A stretch of 45,108 nt of DNA from a virus: positions 1 to 45,108 of IMG/VR virus record IMGVR_UViG_3300028829_006345. One strand, 5' to 3'. The notes under the pieces were generated by a model, which had not been told where the DNA came from, searched no databases, and saw only the letters and a program-made list of their open reading frames with translations. Below are positions 20,101-27,360 of the stretch, piece by piece (within the stretch, counting starts at the first letter, position 1; every line of letters begins with the position of its first letter). The position numbers were made by a program, and so were the translations under genes.

Positions 20101-21322
20101 AAACTCCTGGTAAATGAGATAAAGAATTTGCGTGTCCAAAAATTGTAGGAGAATTGTTTGCAATGAAATCAGTCAAATTTAGATGTAGAAATGAACTGAC
20201 TTGTTGAAATTTCATTACAGTGTTCAAATGAAATGCATAATCTGAAAACTGATAATCTGTTTGAACAGTTTGAACTTCAGCATTTGCAAATGCAGTTGCA
20301 TCACGGTATTCGTTATCAAATTCAATAACATCACCTGGAGAATGTAAATAACCCGGATTCAAAACATTGATTTGAGTAACAGAATATTCTTCTTGACCAA
20401 CAACTTCACCGATACCATCAGCAAAGGCAAACACATCTTTCATGTGATGACCAACACCACCATCAACAACTTTAAGTTTACCTACTGTTTTTCTTACAAA
20501 ATTTGTTGCCTTTTCTTGTCCTGTAATAATATCATAACCAATAATTTCTTCACCTTCTTCAAAAATACCATTAATGAATATTAAATCAAGGAAGGCTCGA
20601 ACATGATTATGTCTTTCTTTTACTTCGGTTGCACGAACGGTAGCAGTAGCTTTACTTTTTGTACCAACAATTCTTGTACTATAAAATCTCTCAATACTTG
20701 CGTTTACATCGATTCGCATCCAACGTCTTTGAATGTGATTCGTATCTGAAAGTTTGAGTATGTCAACTTTAGGATAGTATAATTCAATATCATCATCAAA
20801 AAAGATACGGAAGAACCAATACATGGAATCTTCAGTACCTCGTTTTTGATAATAATCAATAATTCTTTTTGACAGTGTATTTGGATCTAATCTTCGAAAG
20901 ATGCTATGATCTAAAGATATATTTCTTTTGAAATATTTTTTGTAGAGATTGCGAACTGTATCATATGCAGTATCATTTTCCATATTCTTAGCAAAGCTAA
21001 AAATATTTTGATATACATTTTTTATGATATAGATTTCACCAGATGAACCATTTAAAACAATTTCATTTTTAAAGAATGTATTTGTTTCTGTAGCATAATC
21101 AAAATAAAATTTACCGTCTGCCGCAATCTTTACGATTGCTTTTGATTTTGATAATGTTCCGTATAGTATATCACCGACCTTACAATTTTTGGCATCATTG
21201 AAGATCACTATTGATGATTCAAGAAAATCATAATATTCTTCAATGAATTTTACAAATTGAGGATATTGTTCAAGAAAGTAATTCGGAAATTGACTTTCAA
21301 TTAAATCTCTGGGTGAACTCAT
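11147..21322 (-). CDS. giant virion protein in the gp7 (baseplate wedge initiator) position, 3391 residues
   Basis: One unbroken frame of 10.2 kb. The N-terminal 210 residues match a module common in T4-like marine phage wedge proteins: SQFPNYFLEQYPQFVKFIEE at the start, then RGTEDSMYWFFRIFF about residue 161, then ELYYPKVDIL. It lies exactly between gp6 and gp8, the place of T4 gene 7 (1032 residues), so it probably nucleates the baseplate wedge. Residues about 2050-2780 hold roughly eight degenerate modules of about 99 residues (NEIE, DRW, then IPTVR-type blocks). The remainder is Asn/Thr/Asp-rich, with many aromatic positions and no enzyme motif. The start at 21322 overlaps the gp6 stop by ATGA. 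The gp7 call rests on synteny and the N-terminus; the long C-terminal part is without a recognised relative. Confidence 0.78.
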   Translation of the reverse strand: MSSPRDLIESQFPNYFLEQYPQFVKFIEEYYDFLESSIVIFNDAKNCKVGDILYGTLSKSKAIVKIAADGKFYFDYATETNTFFKNEIVLNGSSGEIYIIKNVYQNIFSFAKNMENDTAYDTVRNLYKKYFKRNISLDHSIFRRLDPNTLSKRIIDYYQKRGTEDSMYWFFRIFFDDDIELYYPKVDILKLSDTNHIQRRWMRIDVNASIERFYSTRIVGTKSKATATVRATEVKERHNHVRAFLDLIFINGIFEEGEEIIGYDIITGQEKATNFVRKTVGKLKVVDGGVGHHMKDVFAFADGIGEVVGQEEYSVTQINVLNPGYLHSPGDVIEFDNEYRDATAFANAEVQTVQTDYQFSDYAFHLNTVMKFQQVSSFLHLNLTDFIANNSPTIFGHANSLSHLPGVWQELGAIDKLQINKSGLDYKFAPSAKVINTNKIAHITQYYDLTFDLQHPNTYSLDANTFVLIDGEPAYFQGIKSISNGIFLSNTNMLTEDFHVHRFIAPRWLQANNQIASANVEFYPTGNTLTLSDILFDTYNKNELLTLPVKALNSWEGLANVSHIEPELGYGVARVQSTQAGLLADLDDQVKFLDKPELRDYDNPNIIHGLSAGIELEETILFDPIPFFHENNSNLSSEKHIQDNYYYQTYSYEIITSLKPEDIDMNLFDDLHPAGFIAFVRNRMDWELQQHMKVTAFPKIEIYTETAKCMIDTHEAIQRIQITHKKMELESNEERDFYTRVEVDAKVDGTIKETEVFPRFEETAFVDAFEAFKFYVEDVLIRPASSTFTEFRKCEGSSLSFDNGNTSASQSDYEITFDSIETSPPYGRFDGTGGCKLVGYGTTKEYQKLIQEQFHYDGHVAVESFVKLINVEDQANWKTDIIEAYGGKIADRRDKQINNHVATVEEIIDRTVGNNPGKRILIRDSMGEGSNVFMDTEHSRNSHENRFYDAYPVNFTENPFWLWDLDKSAFNAAALGIDPAEPDFSDDGGGPNRCTADWHDHNARNFSNAPANAYTPTISGNTIEYRGSYLPTTEVLTRNRGFVQIQYIRQSDIVATINDRGETVWLHPTDIIRQEYTGYMYRITDYNRISFHVTPRQNLVLFDDREQPKIKAELWKAERINLPRFVNHSFGIVDPLSVTGTGNSITDYVPVTNCHKFLVEYTGYVYCLQFADYKEGIAVSDKMRVGESELNALQIALEIRDREMLPKIDIPAESPTLWNYDHLESGIKININQFQYNIESNSAILGISNTWFEETRINSAKILNLDGPVFDRNQGFWDTITFDKSKAAEFSDTASRFKVFGTRTFAQQAIAITNKPVVTETPLIYDTKVNIDYHGTIGGFLPDSPYFEKANTANGEIQEKQNTELIQYTMLDLGDQSASMKPVSTLTTEQDIGLYPKFLSLKMSWDNQPIDPPTAVYGSMDAANTTVLQYRNQRFSEDGNTLLWDSSLGARNYTELPDELLRYHNLFDSIESAFSFDKKNARYLKNEQNIIANQTLSSEAEGKAPAKYGGSEFVRIRENFGTAIVATIKNYRIDPKKKFFDSLIYTFDLDYNKAQYSAEGWDSGHKPEKFDLDCIHLFFDADGINFGREDIQYYTRDFAPKTLDNSALNFTQEDTKFDRYGWLYKDCSTRYTPFPYDEDVNVTLNLKMIYEIDGYGPHNYAAAFDDGDNRYGWSRTKFPKFDNSRGAIKPYVDPEYVIAIESGESPFDVGAGDCVLEIDASPFRDVEAKLVLEQPLEYIKGPFFDYQGKKTTFDDNIDYKFDDIHSGHVVPLIASSEQTLVNYNDVYVCDYGWIYHHTFIDRYLKMKIHPFLSRTGGCPPDTTEGTVAVGDYYFYNVEHRDMSIELEDVETIVYHAPTEVTETIETIQTQEIEVVTDILSCKPIRYTDTIAYFERYFIQAYITDDCPGPERLQRNELFLWPSIINDVSKNMQADVWQAIFSDPEDSNLSEVTVITDGIGDVRLDSYYGEHYVYINNEIRSRNCAIAQEDLIKTFMYTKITDCFLRGTIRDYTRDMMYSTKVSQETIQIQTQQPNTWIVEADTFPTYTFSQLIDNQFQIKEILTENEISIPINDRWKYLSLDDIISEKMFDSIGRDIQKNEIVQSNLQYIPTVRVKGLTKIRKTDEVLTNSTAHIVSSLIRHADQDVEMMSEFNEENESEIIIDLKDRGKIIDLNDIIASKFWKYIQPNMGNYELTDNPWKYIPTVQAFAFNEIETYRHNLMIIKANADTELGQNVKKANTANANTTTTLTHTMPPMREAPRVDSRDDFHRMIDAEFRLDDNPELEYVMNLRDRWMLLNLDDIISSKYYNLLPARPQIYTISDYVDEYIPTVRLTPFNEIEQYRNNVMTATYETMTTIPFTSDLDVSHDTDEENEIEIVIDILDRNIVIDKNKVIAAKYYDYIYENMMKYPILDYVLDRIPVVTVDSRPSVGVSGHHKHDLQANTFSDTILTGENLHQEIDISHDADADNEVEYIINMFDRWSTIPLDEKPTEGRWEKWIITKKSLIFPIVENGKAHMPTMRVDPMPSIVPAREEKHDLPSNTFYYTVFTGENFHQEIDISHDADPQNEIEFVTTLWGDYTINLSDSIGPWYDEIITDALLRTSIRDQYSTIHTPKFKTLPEIEVVYEHNANVEYFTALTLYDEATFNDVTGKVELEGEHERNIHIPDRHRLVNMNDRIPHYLADEYIHDSVWFDLGKEITWDDGYAIPRMTIDSRPSIESLRTYHHDIQSNTFLFETTTHDSYIDQTFETTPINDIEFENKIVQRATYFDLTKPIPIEQWFGMGFIQPLTEDVYKLRLTDWIGDKAIFGAVDPEVYIVNANTVNMKPEYEFVYTALQEQDIFLNMSLTFERQELDLHTFMYNDRSTLGMQRQTKDWFEDWVLADYLHYRLDPNMTIPEVSGGPAEQRLINRPIHSAYGNKQWIQDRWTFKLTTDLQEADIETTFSFDQMVENQMIFKETSIRAETQIKAEMLPDSLDENGDIISRIQLDEQRSIMFYPVGIEKYGKNNNKLTWKMSANDWVSEYMTKPIEEFVHVPVDVFDMTDIRTESEIYSQMPNANTVSGNTCFTKLDEQKLSMEYVAEGSPFANSITFHNSYGSQRLGVYYPKDACLPLASRSEIYNQYVKSSNVKLQGVEALLPLIDDDAVNAYSQDPNYTFPYDSTNVHNKDLFFDKSGPAYILDKNRNFFTELNDQTIDPVNNGPLANRTIEMASFERYEFRITDIANTHTNGAFALGLADIYEDNRMDSANLIFGDANSTYMVDGVKYTNWADYEADFANGSNAVITFHPTIEFLHTKGLNANTANGDTWEKRTGVYNTPGCNITTGNTVANTFEIFYFTTANNETFSAGGIIRIYELNMLEAYDFTINKKEYLDNIRTLPEVNDYISSDCIA
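11221..11228 (-). promoter_or_regulatory. possible late promoter octamer upstream of gp8-like gene
   Basis: The minus strand reads TATAAATA, an exact match to the T4 late promoter -10 octamer, about 108 bases before the gp8-like start and inside the end of the giant gene. Another exact octamer occurs at 28059-28066 deep inside a gene, so such matches arise by chance in this A/T-rich sequence. Confidence 0.25.
12990..15150 (-). repeat. tandem array of about eight degenerate 99-residue modules inside the giant gene
   Basis: Each module has an acidic NE(I/V)E(F/Y/I) strand, a DRW-like turn, a (D/K)(Y/F)(Y/W) helix, and an (I/M)PT(V/M)R strand followed by an EI/SI turn and often an (S/A)NTF segment. 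The DRW-like turns fall near 15100, 14825, 14445, 14172, 13885, 13590, 13315 and 13020, an average step of about 297 bases. Weaker copies may extend on either side (near 15690, 15450, 12735). Two copies are still near-identical in DNA (13635-13680 and 13929-13974, 3 differences in 46). Confidence 0.75.
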
Positions 21323-23163
21323 AAGGATTTAAACATCCCATTTTTTGTAAGAGTCTGCTCGTTTTTTACACGATTTACAAACGCTTCTGGTATTATTGTT
21401 ATATCTTCTTCAAGTACAGCCAGTATTTGTTCTTTTGAAGGTGTTATAATAAATGTATCGGGGACAACATTTACAATTAATTCTGTTTTACCACCAGAAA
21501 GATATGGCAAAAATGTTTCAAGTTTAAATTCACCAGTTTCATAATCAATTGTTGCAACATCTTTTTTGATTACTAGCGTTTCAGTTTTATTTGCAATTGA
21601 AATATCAGTCACAACGGAAATTTTCCCATCATAATTTAAATTTTCTTTTAAATAACAATTTCGTATATAATTATTATTTGAATCTAGATAATCAAAATGA
21701 GTTGCATCAAGTGTTCCTCTCTTAATTTTATTGTTAAAACTTATTGAATAAAAACTAGGAACACCAACATCAAGTGAAATAATTTGATATAATTTTATTT
21801 CAACATTTGTTGCAATATAATTTTCATCTTGTTTATCAATTAAACGAGAAATATCTGAAATGTGAAATTGTTTTTCAAACTTTAATAAATTGTTTTTTAG
21901 ATAATCTCTTAATACAATTTTAGTATCATTTATAATTGAACCTTCGGTTGAAGTTATTTCGTCTGAATTATAAATGATGTTACAATCTAATTTTAGAAAT
22001 GTGTATACAGGATCAAGAATTTTTGGTGTGATTGTTATAACACTTAAATCTTTAAGTTTATTGTATACTTCAGTCCTTTGTGTACCTGTAAGAGCAACTT
22101 GATTCTTAGGTTTTACGGCGCAGAAAATTGTACCGTACACTGGAGGATTGTTATCCTCTCCACCCCAAACTGAAATCGTGTCGATGTAACTGAAGTATTT
22201 TAACAAAGCAATTTCATAATCCTTAACAGTTACAAGTCGGTTCTGACTCATGAATGATTTTCTGGCACTCAAACGAATTGTTTCAATATCTTCTTCATTT
22301 TGTCCAGAACCGGAAGGATCAATAGTTCTTATGATATGGTTTGTAGGAATAGCTTTACGATCACGAAATGAAAATTGAACACATCCGTTTCCTTCCGTGC
22401 CTTTTGTCACCAAGTAATGTAATTCAATACAATTATTATTCTTAACCGCTCTACCTAAAATACCATCTCCAAATACTAATTCATATCTACCTTCATAATT
22501 TTGTTCAATAAAATATAATTTTGAATCTTTACTTGCAAGTGTTATATCTTCCGCTTGAAAAAATCTTTCTTTTTCTTGTGATTCACGAAACGGTTTCACA
22601 TAAACTTCAAGAGTTTCAAGGTCAATATCTCTGCTTGGTATTTCATATCTTTTTTCAAGCATAAGTTTATTAACTACAATTTCTTCTCTTTGATAAGAAC
22701 CCTGCTTTAAAGTAAGTGGCTCTTCAAAGTTTCTCAACTTCGAAACATTTACTCTCTGAGTTACAACGAAGGGAAATGTATCTTCATTAATATTTTTACC
22801 AATAATTTCTGTATATCTTTCAACAGGATATGGTCCTTTAAAATTTTCAGTACCTGTTAGACGAAGTAATATCTTGGCAGAAGAACATTTTTTTGAACGA
22901 GGTGTGTAGCCCATTTGCTTTGCAATTGATACAACATTCTTTCTTTTCTGTGCTGTATCTAAGTACATTTCACTTGAGATTTGATTCAAGTAAAAGGCAT
23001 TGTATTGTGTATTATAAGCTAGAAGGTCAACAACAAAATTTAAACCTGAGGCTTCAAAATCATAATTCGCAAATTCAGAATTATTTTGTACATAACTAAG
23101 CAAGTTTTTTCGTATCTCATTAAAATCTAATTCACTTATATGTTCTTTAGGTATTTTAGACAT
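21319..23163 (-). CDS. baseplate wedge protein, T4 gp6 family
   Basis: The product is 614 residues, close to T4 gp6 (660). The N-terminal block F-A-N-Y-D-F-E-A-S-G-L-N-F-V-V-D-L-L-A-Y (residues 31-50), followed by NTQYNAFYLNQ, is the family hallmark and parallels LDYDFEGSRLNVLCDLLAYNT in T4. A second conserved part near residue 300 contains FMSQNRLVTVKDYE. gp6 forms the ring dimer that joins baseplate wedges. It lies between gp25 (3-base gap) and the giant gp7-position gene (ATGA overlap), matching the T4-like order. It is intact and likely functional. Confidence 0.92.
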   Translation of the reverse strand: MSKIPKEHISELDFNEIRKNLLSYVQNNSEFANYDFEASGLNFVVDLLAYNTQYNAFYLNQISSEMYLDTAQKRKNVVSIAKQMGYTPRSKKCSSAKILLRLTGTENFKGPYPVERYTEIIGKNINEDTFPFVVTQRVNVSKLRNFEEPLTLKQGSYQREEIVVNKLMLEKRYEIPSRDIDLETLEVYVKPFRESQEKERFFQAEDITLASKDSKLYFIEQNYEGRYELVFGDGILGRAVKNNNCIELHYLVTKGTEGNGCVQFSFRDRKAIPTNHIIRTIDPSGSGQNEEDIETIRLSARKSFMSQNRLVTVKDYEIALLKYFSYIDTISVWGGEDNNPPVYGTIFCAVKPKNQVALTGTQRTEVYNKLKDLSVITITPKILDPVYTFLKLDCNIIYNSDEITSTEGSIINDTKIVLRDYLKNNLLKFEKQFHISDISRLIDKQDENYIATNVEIKLYQIISLDVGVPSFYSISFNNKIKRGTLDATHFDYLDSNNNYIRNCYLKENLNYDGKISVVTDISIANKTETLVIKKDVATIDYETGEFKLETFLPYLSGGKTELIVNVVPDTFIITPSKEQILAVLEEDITIIPEAFVNRVKNEQTLTKNGMFKSL

Positions 23164-23166
23164 TGA

Positions 23167-23544
23167 CTAGCGAATTTGTTTGACGGTTTTTTCAAACGTA
23201 ATTTCATTTGAAGGTTCCGTGTTTATGTAAAATGTAATTTTTAATTCAAGATTATATAAATCATTCCAAATGTCAATATTTTTTACTGTGATTCGATCTT
23301 CATAATTTTTAATTTGATCTTTGATATCAGTTTTTAATGAATCAAGGCCAATAAAATCATTTTGTTCAAACAATTGATTTTGAATACCAATTCCAAAGTC
23401 AGGTTTATAAAGACGTTCTCCTGGACGTGTGTATAGAATATGATTTAGTGAACGAAAAATAGCGGCTTTACCTACAACATGATTTACACGCATTGTGCTT
23501 GGGTGTGGTATAAACTTTAAATCTAAATCTATGTATTTTGACAT
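23167..23544 (-). CDS. baseplate wedge protein, T4 gp25 / GpW-like family
   Basis: The product is 125 residues (T4 gp25 is 132). The block R40-P-G-E-R-L-Y-K-P-D-F-G51, followed by LFEQ, is the central signature of gp25/gpW baseplate proteins, whose fold resembles lysozyme-inhibitor-like domains and which contact the sheath initiator. The ATG at 23544 follows the preceding stop by seven bases. It is immediately upstream of gp6, the usual neighbour. No unusual feature. Confidence 0.94.
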   Translation of the reverse strand: MSKYIDLDLKFIPHPSTMRVNHVVGKAAIFRSLNHILYTRPGERLYKPDFGIGIQNQLFEQNDFIGLDSLKTDIKDQIKNYEDRITVKNIDIWNDLYNLELKITFYINTEPSNEITFEKTVKQIR

Positions 23545-23551
23545 TTATTAT

Positions 23552-26500
23552 TTATGCTATTCTGTAGAACTTAATTGTTGCGTCAATTAACTCAAACTTC
23601 GGAAAGCTATTTAATTTTTGGTCTTCATCATATCCAATCAAGATATAAGGCAAAAATGCCGTAATGTCCTGTTTCACATAAATTTCTGCAGAAAATGTTT
23701 TTCGAAACATTCGCCCAAATCGAAATAATGTGTTGCCATCACTGTTTCTTTCATAACCTTTTCGATGTGTATGTAAAAATTGATCACCAGTTGCAGATTG
23801 TGAAGCAAATGGAAATCCACCAAGATATACTTGCACTTTTTCGATTTCATTACTTGATCCACAACCAGCAGAGCCAAGTCCTGTATCCAAGGTTAGTTCA
23901 TATAGATATTTATAGTTTGTATTTAAAGCTTTATCCGTACCTAATGATATGGGACTTCCATCCATTTCTGTTAAGAACGCACCAGCAAGATATCTCATTC
24001 GTAAACTTTCAGTAACTTTAATCCAACTATTACCATGTGAGTATCCAACTTCACTTTTAATTGTTCCATCAAGAATAGGTTTGAGTGTAAAATTAAACTC
24101 GGATGTTGAAAACAATGGATTAAATTTCACCTTCATACTTTTTGGTTGTGGTGTATAACCAGCAGCAGGGTTTCTTGCTATACTATTTTTTGTTAACAAA
24201 CCTACTAGATCATTTGGTGTTTTATTTGGCATTAAACTTATGATAGCTGATTCGTCAAGACCATCCAGTATAAATGGATTTGGACTACCATGAACATTCG
24301 CTTTTAATTGATTACCAACAATGCCCAAATCTTGTTGTACCAAGCCAAGTTTTTCTGCAAGATAGCGAATAGGATAGAAAGGCATTCCTTGTGGTAAATA
24401 ACTTAGTAGCACTAACGAGAAGCCAAATTCATTTGTTAAATTTGATTCAGCTTTTTCTAATTCTTTCCATATTTTACTTTCCCATGTGGCGAGTTTGATT
24501 TCTCTTTCTCTTCTTTCTTCATCTTCCTTTGATTCAACACTCGATTCCTTTTCAGTAGTATCACTGGTAAGTCGAGCATAAACTGAAGTGCTGAGATCGA
24601 ATAGCGATAAAACATTATCTTTTTTCTTTCCTAGTTCAAGTTGTATGCTATGCCTTAACTGTTGAGATTTTTGATACATTGCTGCTGAAACAGGGTATGA
24701 TTCTTGCACCACACTTTTGTTTGTGATAAAATCTTTTCGAAATGTATCATCTGCCGAATCGGTTTTTGTAAACAACGTATCAATTTCATCAGCAATATCA
24801 GCCGCACGTTGACGGTCAATCGAACGAATCTTTGTGAGATAACTCTGGACACTTGCTAATCGACTTGGCTTAAAATTACGTTTTGTTGTTTGCCTTGGTA
24901 ATTTAGTTGTATCAGTAAGTAAGACAGACATTTGATCATAATCTCGTTCACGAACATATTTTGCCTGAACTTTACCGGCGAGTTGAATACTTAATAATAA
25001 CTGTATGATTTGAATTAGGTCTTTAAGTACTTTAATTAAATCTAAAATTCGTTTTTTAACGTCTTTGAGAAAGTCAATAATAGCATCAAATGCTGTTGTG
25101 TTTGGTTCAAATAGATTTTGAAATCCAAGAATTTCATTTTGTAATCGTTTAATATCAGCGGTGAGTCCAATTATATCTGAGAAGTTTGCTTTGACCCAAG
25201 TACCAACACCTGCGTCTGTAAAATGTTCGGTAACTTCGGCTACAATAATACCTGCGCCACGATAATTCCAACCTGCACCAGTTTTTTCTCTTATCTGCAC
25301 ATACTGTCCAGCATGAAAGCTATCAATTTTTGTTGAGAATGATTCTTTACTTGAATCAACTTCAATGATAAAATCATACAAATAATCAACATCTGCAATA
25401 GTATTAAAGTTATAGAATTTTTCCATATAACTTTCATACAATGAAGTACGTCCACTATTTGCATAAAAATTACCAAGGTATGTTAATTGTGCAGACTTAT
25501 CAAGTTTACTCTCATCATAAGGTATGGCTGTTTCTGTATTGATGCCTTCAATATATTTTATTTGGTCTTTTTTGCTTTTAATAATTCTTTCAATACGATC
25601 TGTTAATTCAGTATTCAAATACTCTTGTGTATTTTTTGTTACCTCTTTTTTAATTTCTTGCTCTTCAATAAGTTTATCGTTCAATCTCTGTATGCGATCT
25701 GCCTGAGACATACTTGATGAAGTATATGTTAATAAAGTCTCATCTTTTACATTTGTCCCTATTTTAAATAATCGAGCTTGAGACCGCATCATATTATCAA
25801 GAGCGTTTGCTTTTACCATTGCTGACTTATCAAGAGAATTTTGATAAGCAGTATATGCAGAATAATAAGTTTCTCGTTCTGTTTGAAAAGCGGCGGCTTG
25901 TGGATACTCACTTATGTTATTTAATTGAGTAAAATGCTTTTCGTTTGTTTTAAGCTTTGTATAGAATCCTTCGTAATCATATTGATCTGTTCCATCTAAT
26001 GATGCCCGAACATATTCTTTATAATCATAATATTGTACTTCATCTTCAATTAAAAGAATCTCTTCTTTTAATGTTTGAAACTGTGAATTTGTTTTTAAAC
26101 GAAATTCAACTAGAGAATCAAGACCTTGTTCATCAAGTTGTTCTTTATACAACTTGTCATACATTAATTGTTTTTCAAACGCAGCCTTGATACGGTTCTT
26201 TCGATCAGTTGTCATTGCAGAGATTGGATCTGATTCAAAAATTCTCCAATCTTTAAGTTTAGGATCATTATAATTTCTTCGCATTGTTTCCATGTCAATG
26301 CGCTTTAGATCATCTTTAGCATTTGAAGTAACTGATTTGTCTAAACCAAGAATTTTATCAACACATAGAATTCGAACTCGCTTTCTTTTAGGTCGGAATA
26401 ATGAATCGTATTCTTTTAACAAGCCTTCAATGGTAGGAAACTTAAATAAATCAGCAATTTTTGCAACTGCTTCAATAAAATTTTCAACTGATGCCCCGCT

Positions 26501-27184
26501 TTGCTGATAGCCGATTGAAAAATACAAATAAATTGCATCATAAAAACCACCTGGTATTGATAGATTTTTCGCAGACTTTTTAAAGTCCATGAAATCTCTC
26601 TCAAAATAAGCCATCTTCTCACTGCTTACCATACCATTGAATGATGAGTTTTCATTTTCAAAATAGTATTTTAATTTGTTCTTTACTTTTTCACCATCAT
26701 CAATTACTCTTTCGGCGAGATTCTTTTCAAAAGGAAGGTAGTATGGAATGTTAGGATCTGAAACATCATAGAATTTTTTGTATGCATTATCTGCTTGCTC
26801 TTTCAAACTTGTTGTTGGAAGGCCTTTAAAGCTTGTATCAGCAAGGTTTGGTGGTACTACTAATGCATATACTCCTAGTCGTAAAAAAGAGTCAAGAGCA
26901 TTGTATAGAATGCCAGCCAAGTATGTGACTACAGCATTCATAAAATTGGGCAAGAAAAATAGAAAATCTCGATATAATGAAACGGCTGTGATTGCGAAAT
27001 CAAAAACAAACACTACATTATTTTCAATAAGCTTAATATTTTCAAGAAGGTATTTTGAATCATCAAGACTAATACCTACGAAATTATCTCCTAGTACGAT
27101 AGTTTGCCACTCTGAATCAACTTTAGTAGCATCTTTATCCGCAAGAGTGTTTCCAAATTCAGTTAGTTGTCTACCGATACTCAT
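23552..27184 (-). CDS. large predicted virion protein, 1210 residues, unknown function
   Basis: No family recognised. Residues about 53-115 are strongly hydrophobic (FVFDFAITAV, then FLFFLPNFMNAVVTYLAGIL), enough for two or three membrane-inserting helices. Residues about 330-560 and 680-960 are rich in charged heptads (long coiled coils), with a second hydrophobic patch near 655-735. The last 180 residues are beta-rich, ending FELIDATIKFYRIA. It lies between a 59-residue gene (ATGA overlap) and gp25, inside the tail operon, so a baseplate or tail-tip component is likely. The hydrophobic N-terminus could serve membrane insertion or tape-measure-like packing, but this is inference. It is not a standard T4 gene. 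Confidence 0.7.
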   Translation of the reverse strand: MSIGRQLTEFGNTLADKDATKVDSEWQTIVLGDNFVGISLDDSKYLLENIKLIENNVVFVFDFAITAVSLYRDFLFFLPNFMNAVVTYLAGILYNALDSFLRLGVYALVVPPNLADTSFKGLPTTSLKEQADNAYKKFYDVSDPNIPYYLPFEKNLAERVIDDGEKVKNKLKYYFENENSSFNGMVSSEKMAYFERDFMDFKKSAKNLSIPGGFYDAIYLYFSIGYQQSGASVENFIEAVAKIADLFKFPTIEGLLKEYDSLFRPKRKRVRILCVDKILGLDKSVTSNAKDDLKRIDMETMRRNYNDPKLKDWRIFESDPISAMTTDRKNRIKAAFEKQLMYDKLYKEQLDEQGLDSLVEFRLKTNSQFQTLKEEILLIEDEVQYYDYKEYVRASLDGTDQYDYEGFYTKLKTNEKHFTQLNNISEYPQAAAFQTERETYYSAYTAYQNSLDKSAMVKANALDNMMRSQARLFKIGTNVKDETLLTYTSSSMSQADRIQRLNDKLIEEQEIKKEVTKNTQEYLNTELTDRIERIIKSKKDQIKYIEGINTETAIPYDESKLDKSAQLTYLGNFYANSGRTSLYESYMEKFYNFNTIADVDYLYDFIIEVDSSKESFSTKIDSFHAGQYVQIREKTGAGWNYRGAGIIVAEVTEHFTDAGVGTWVKANFSDIIGLTADIKRLQNEILGFQNLFEPNTTAFDAIIDFLKDVKKRILDLIKVLKDLIQIIQLLLSIQLAGKVQAKYVRERDYDQMSVLLTDTTKLPRQTTKRNFKPSRLASVQSYLTKIRSIDRQRAADIADEIDTLFTKTDSADDTFRKDFITNKSVVQESYPVSAAMYQKSQQLRHSIQLELGKKKDNVLSLFDLSTSVYARLTSDTTEKESSVESKEDEERREREIKLATWESKIWKELEKAESNLTNEFGFSLVLLSYLPQGMPFYPIRYLAEKLGLVQQDLGIVGNQLKANVHGSPNPFILDGLDESAIISLMPNKTPNDLVGLLTKNSIARNPAAGYTPQPKSMKVKFNPLFSTSEFNFTLKPILDGTIKSEVGYSHGNSWIKVTESLRMRYLAGAFLTEMDGSPISLGTDKALNTNYKYLYELTLDTGLGSAGCGSSNEIEKVQVYLGGFPFASQSATGDQFLHTHRKGYERNSDGNTLFRFGRMFRKTFSAEIYVKQDITAFLPYILIGYDEDQKLNSFPKFELIDATIKFYRIA

Positions 27185-27360
27185 TTAGAACTTCCTTGTT
27201 TAAGAAGTAGGTCTTCAAATTTTTCAACTTGTCTTACAACATTCTCAAGACTTGACTTTACACGTTCAAAATCTGCCAGTTGTCTTTGTAAACGATCAAT
27301 ATCAGTCTCCTCATCCGTTTGTGAGGTAGTTGTATTCTTCGGTGTCGCATTCTCTTCCAT
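27181..27360 (-). CDS. 59-residue coiled-coil protein, hidden overlapping gene
   Basis: The frame runs from ATG at 27360 to TGA at 27181-27183. The start has AGGA about ten bases upstream, and the stop overlaps the next start as ATGA (27184). Residues 1-18 are polar and acidic. Residues 20-55 form a heptad helix (IDRLQRQLADFERVKSSLEN and on). Its first 50 bases overlap the end of the 697-residue gene in another frame. The tight coupling to the next gene and the amphipathic helix support a real gene. It may be a small adaptor or chaperone for the 1210-residue protein (inference). Confidence 0.6.
   Translation of the reverse strand: MEENATPKNTTTSQTDEETDIDRLQRQLADFERVKSSLENVVRQVEKFEDLLLKQGSSK

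Noticed and set aside
26778-27188. 136-residue plus-strand frame
   Set aside because: Antisense shadow of the 1210-residue gene; no recognisable family and no gap or ribosome site supporting it.
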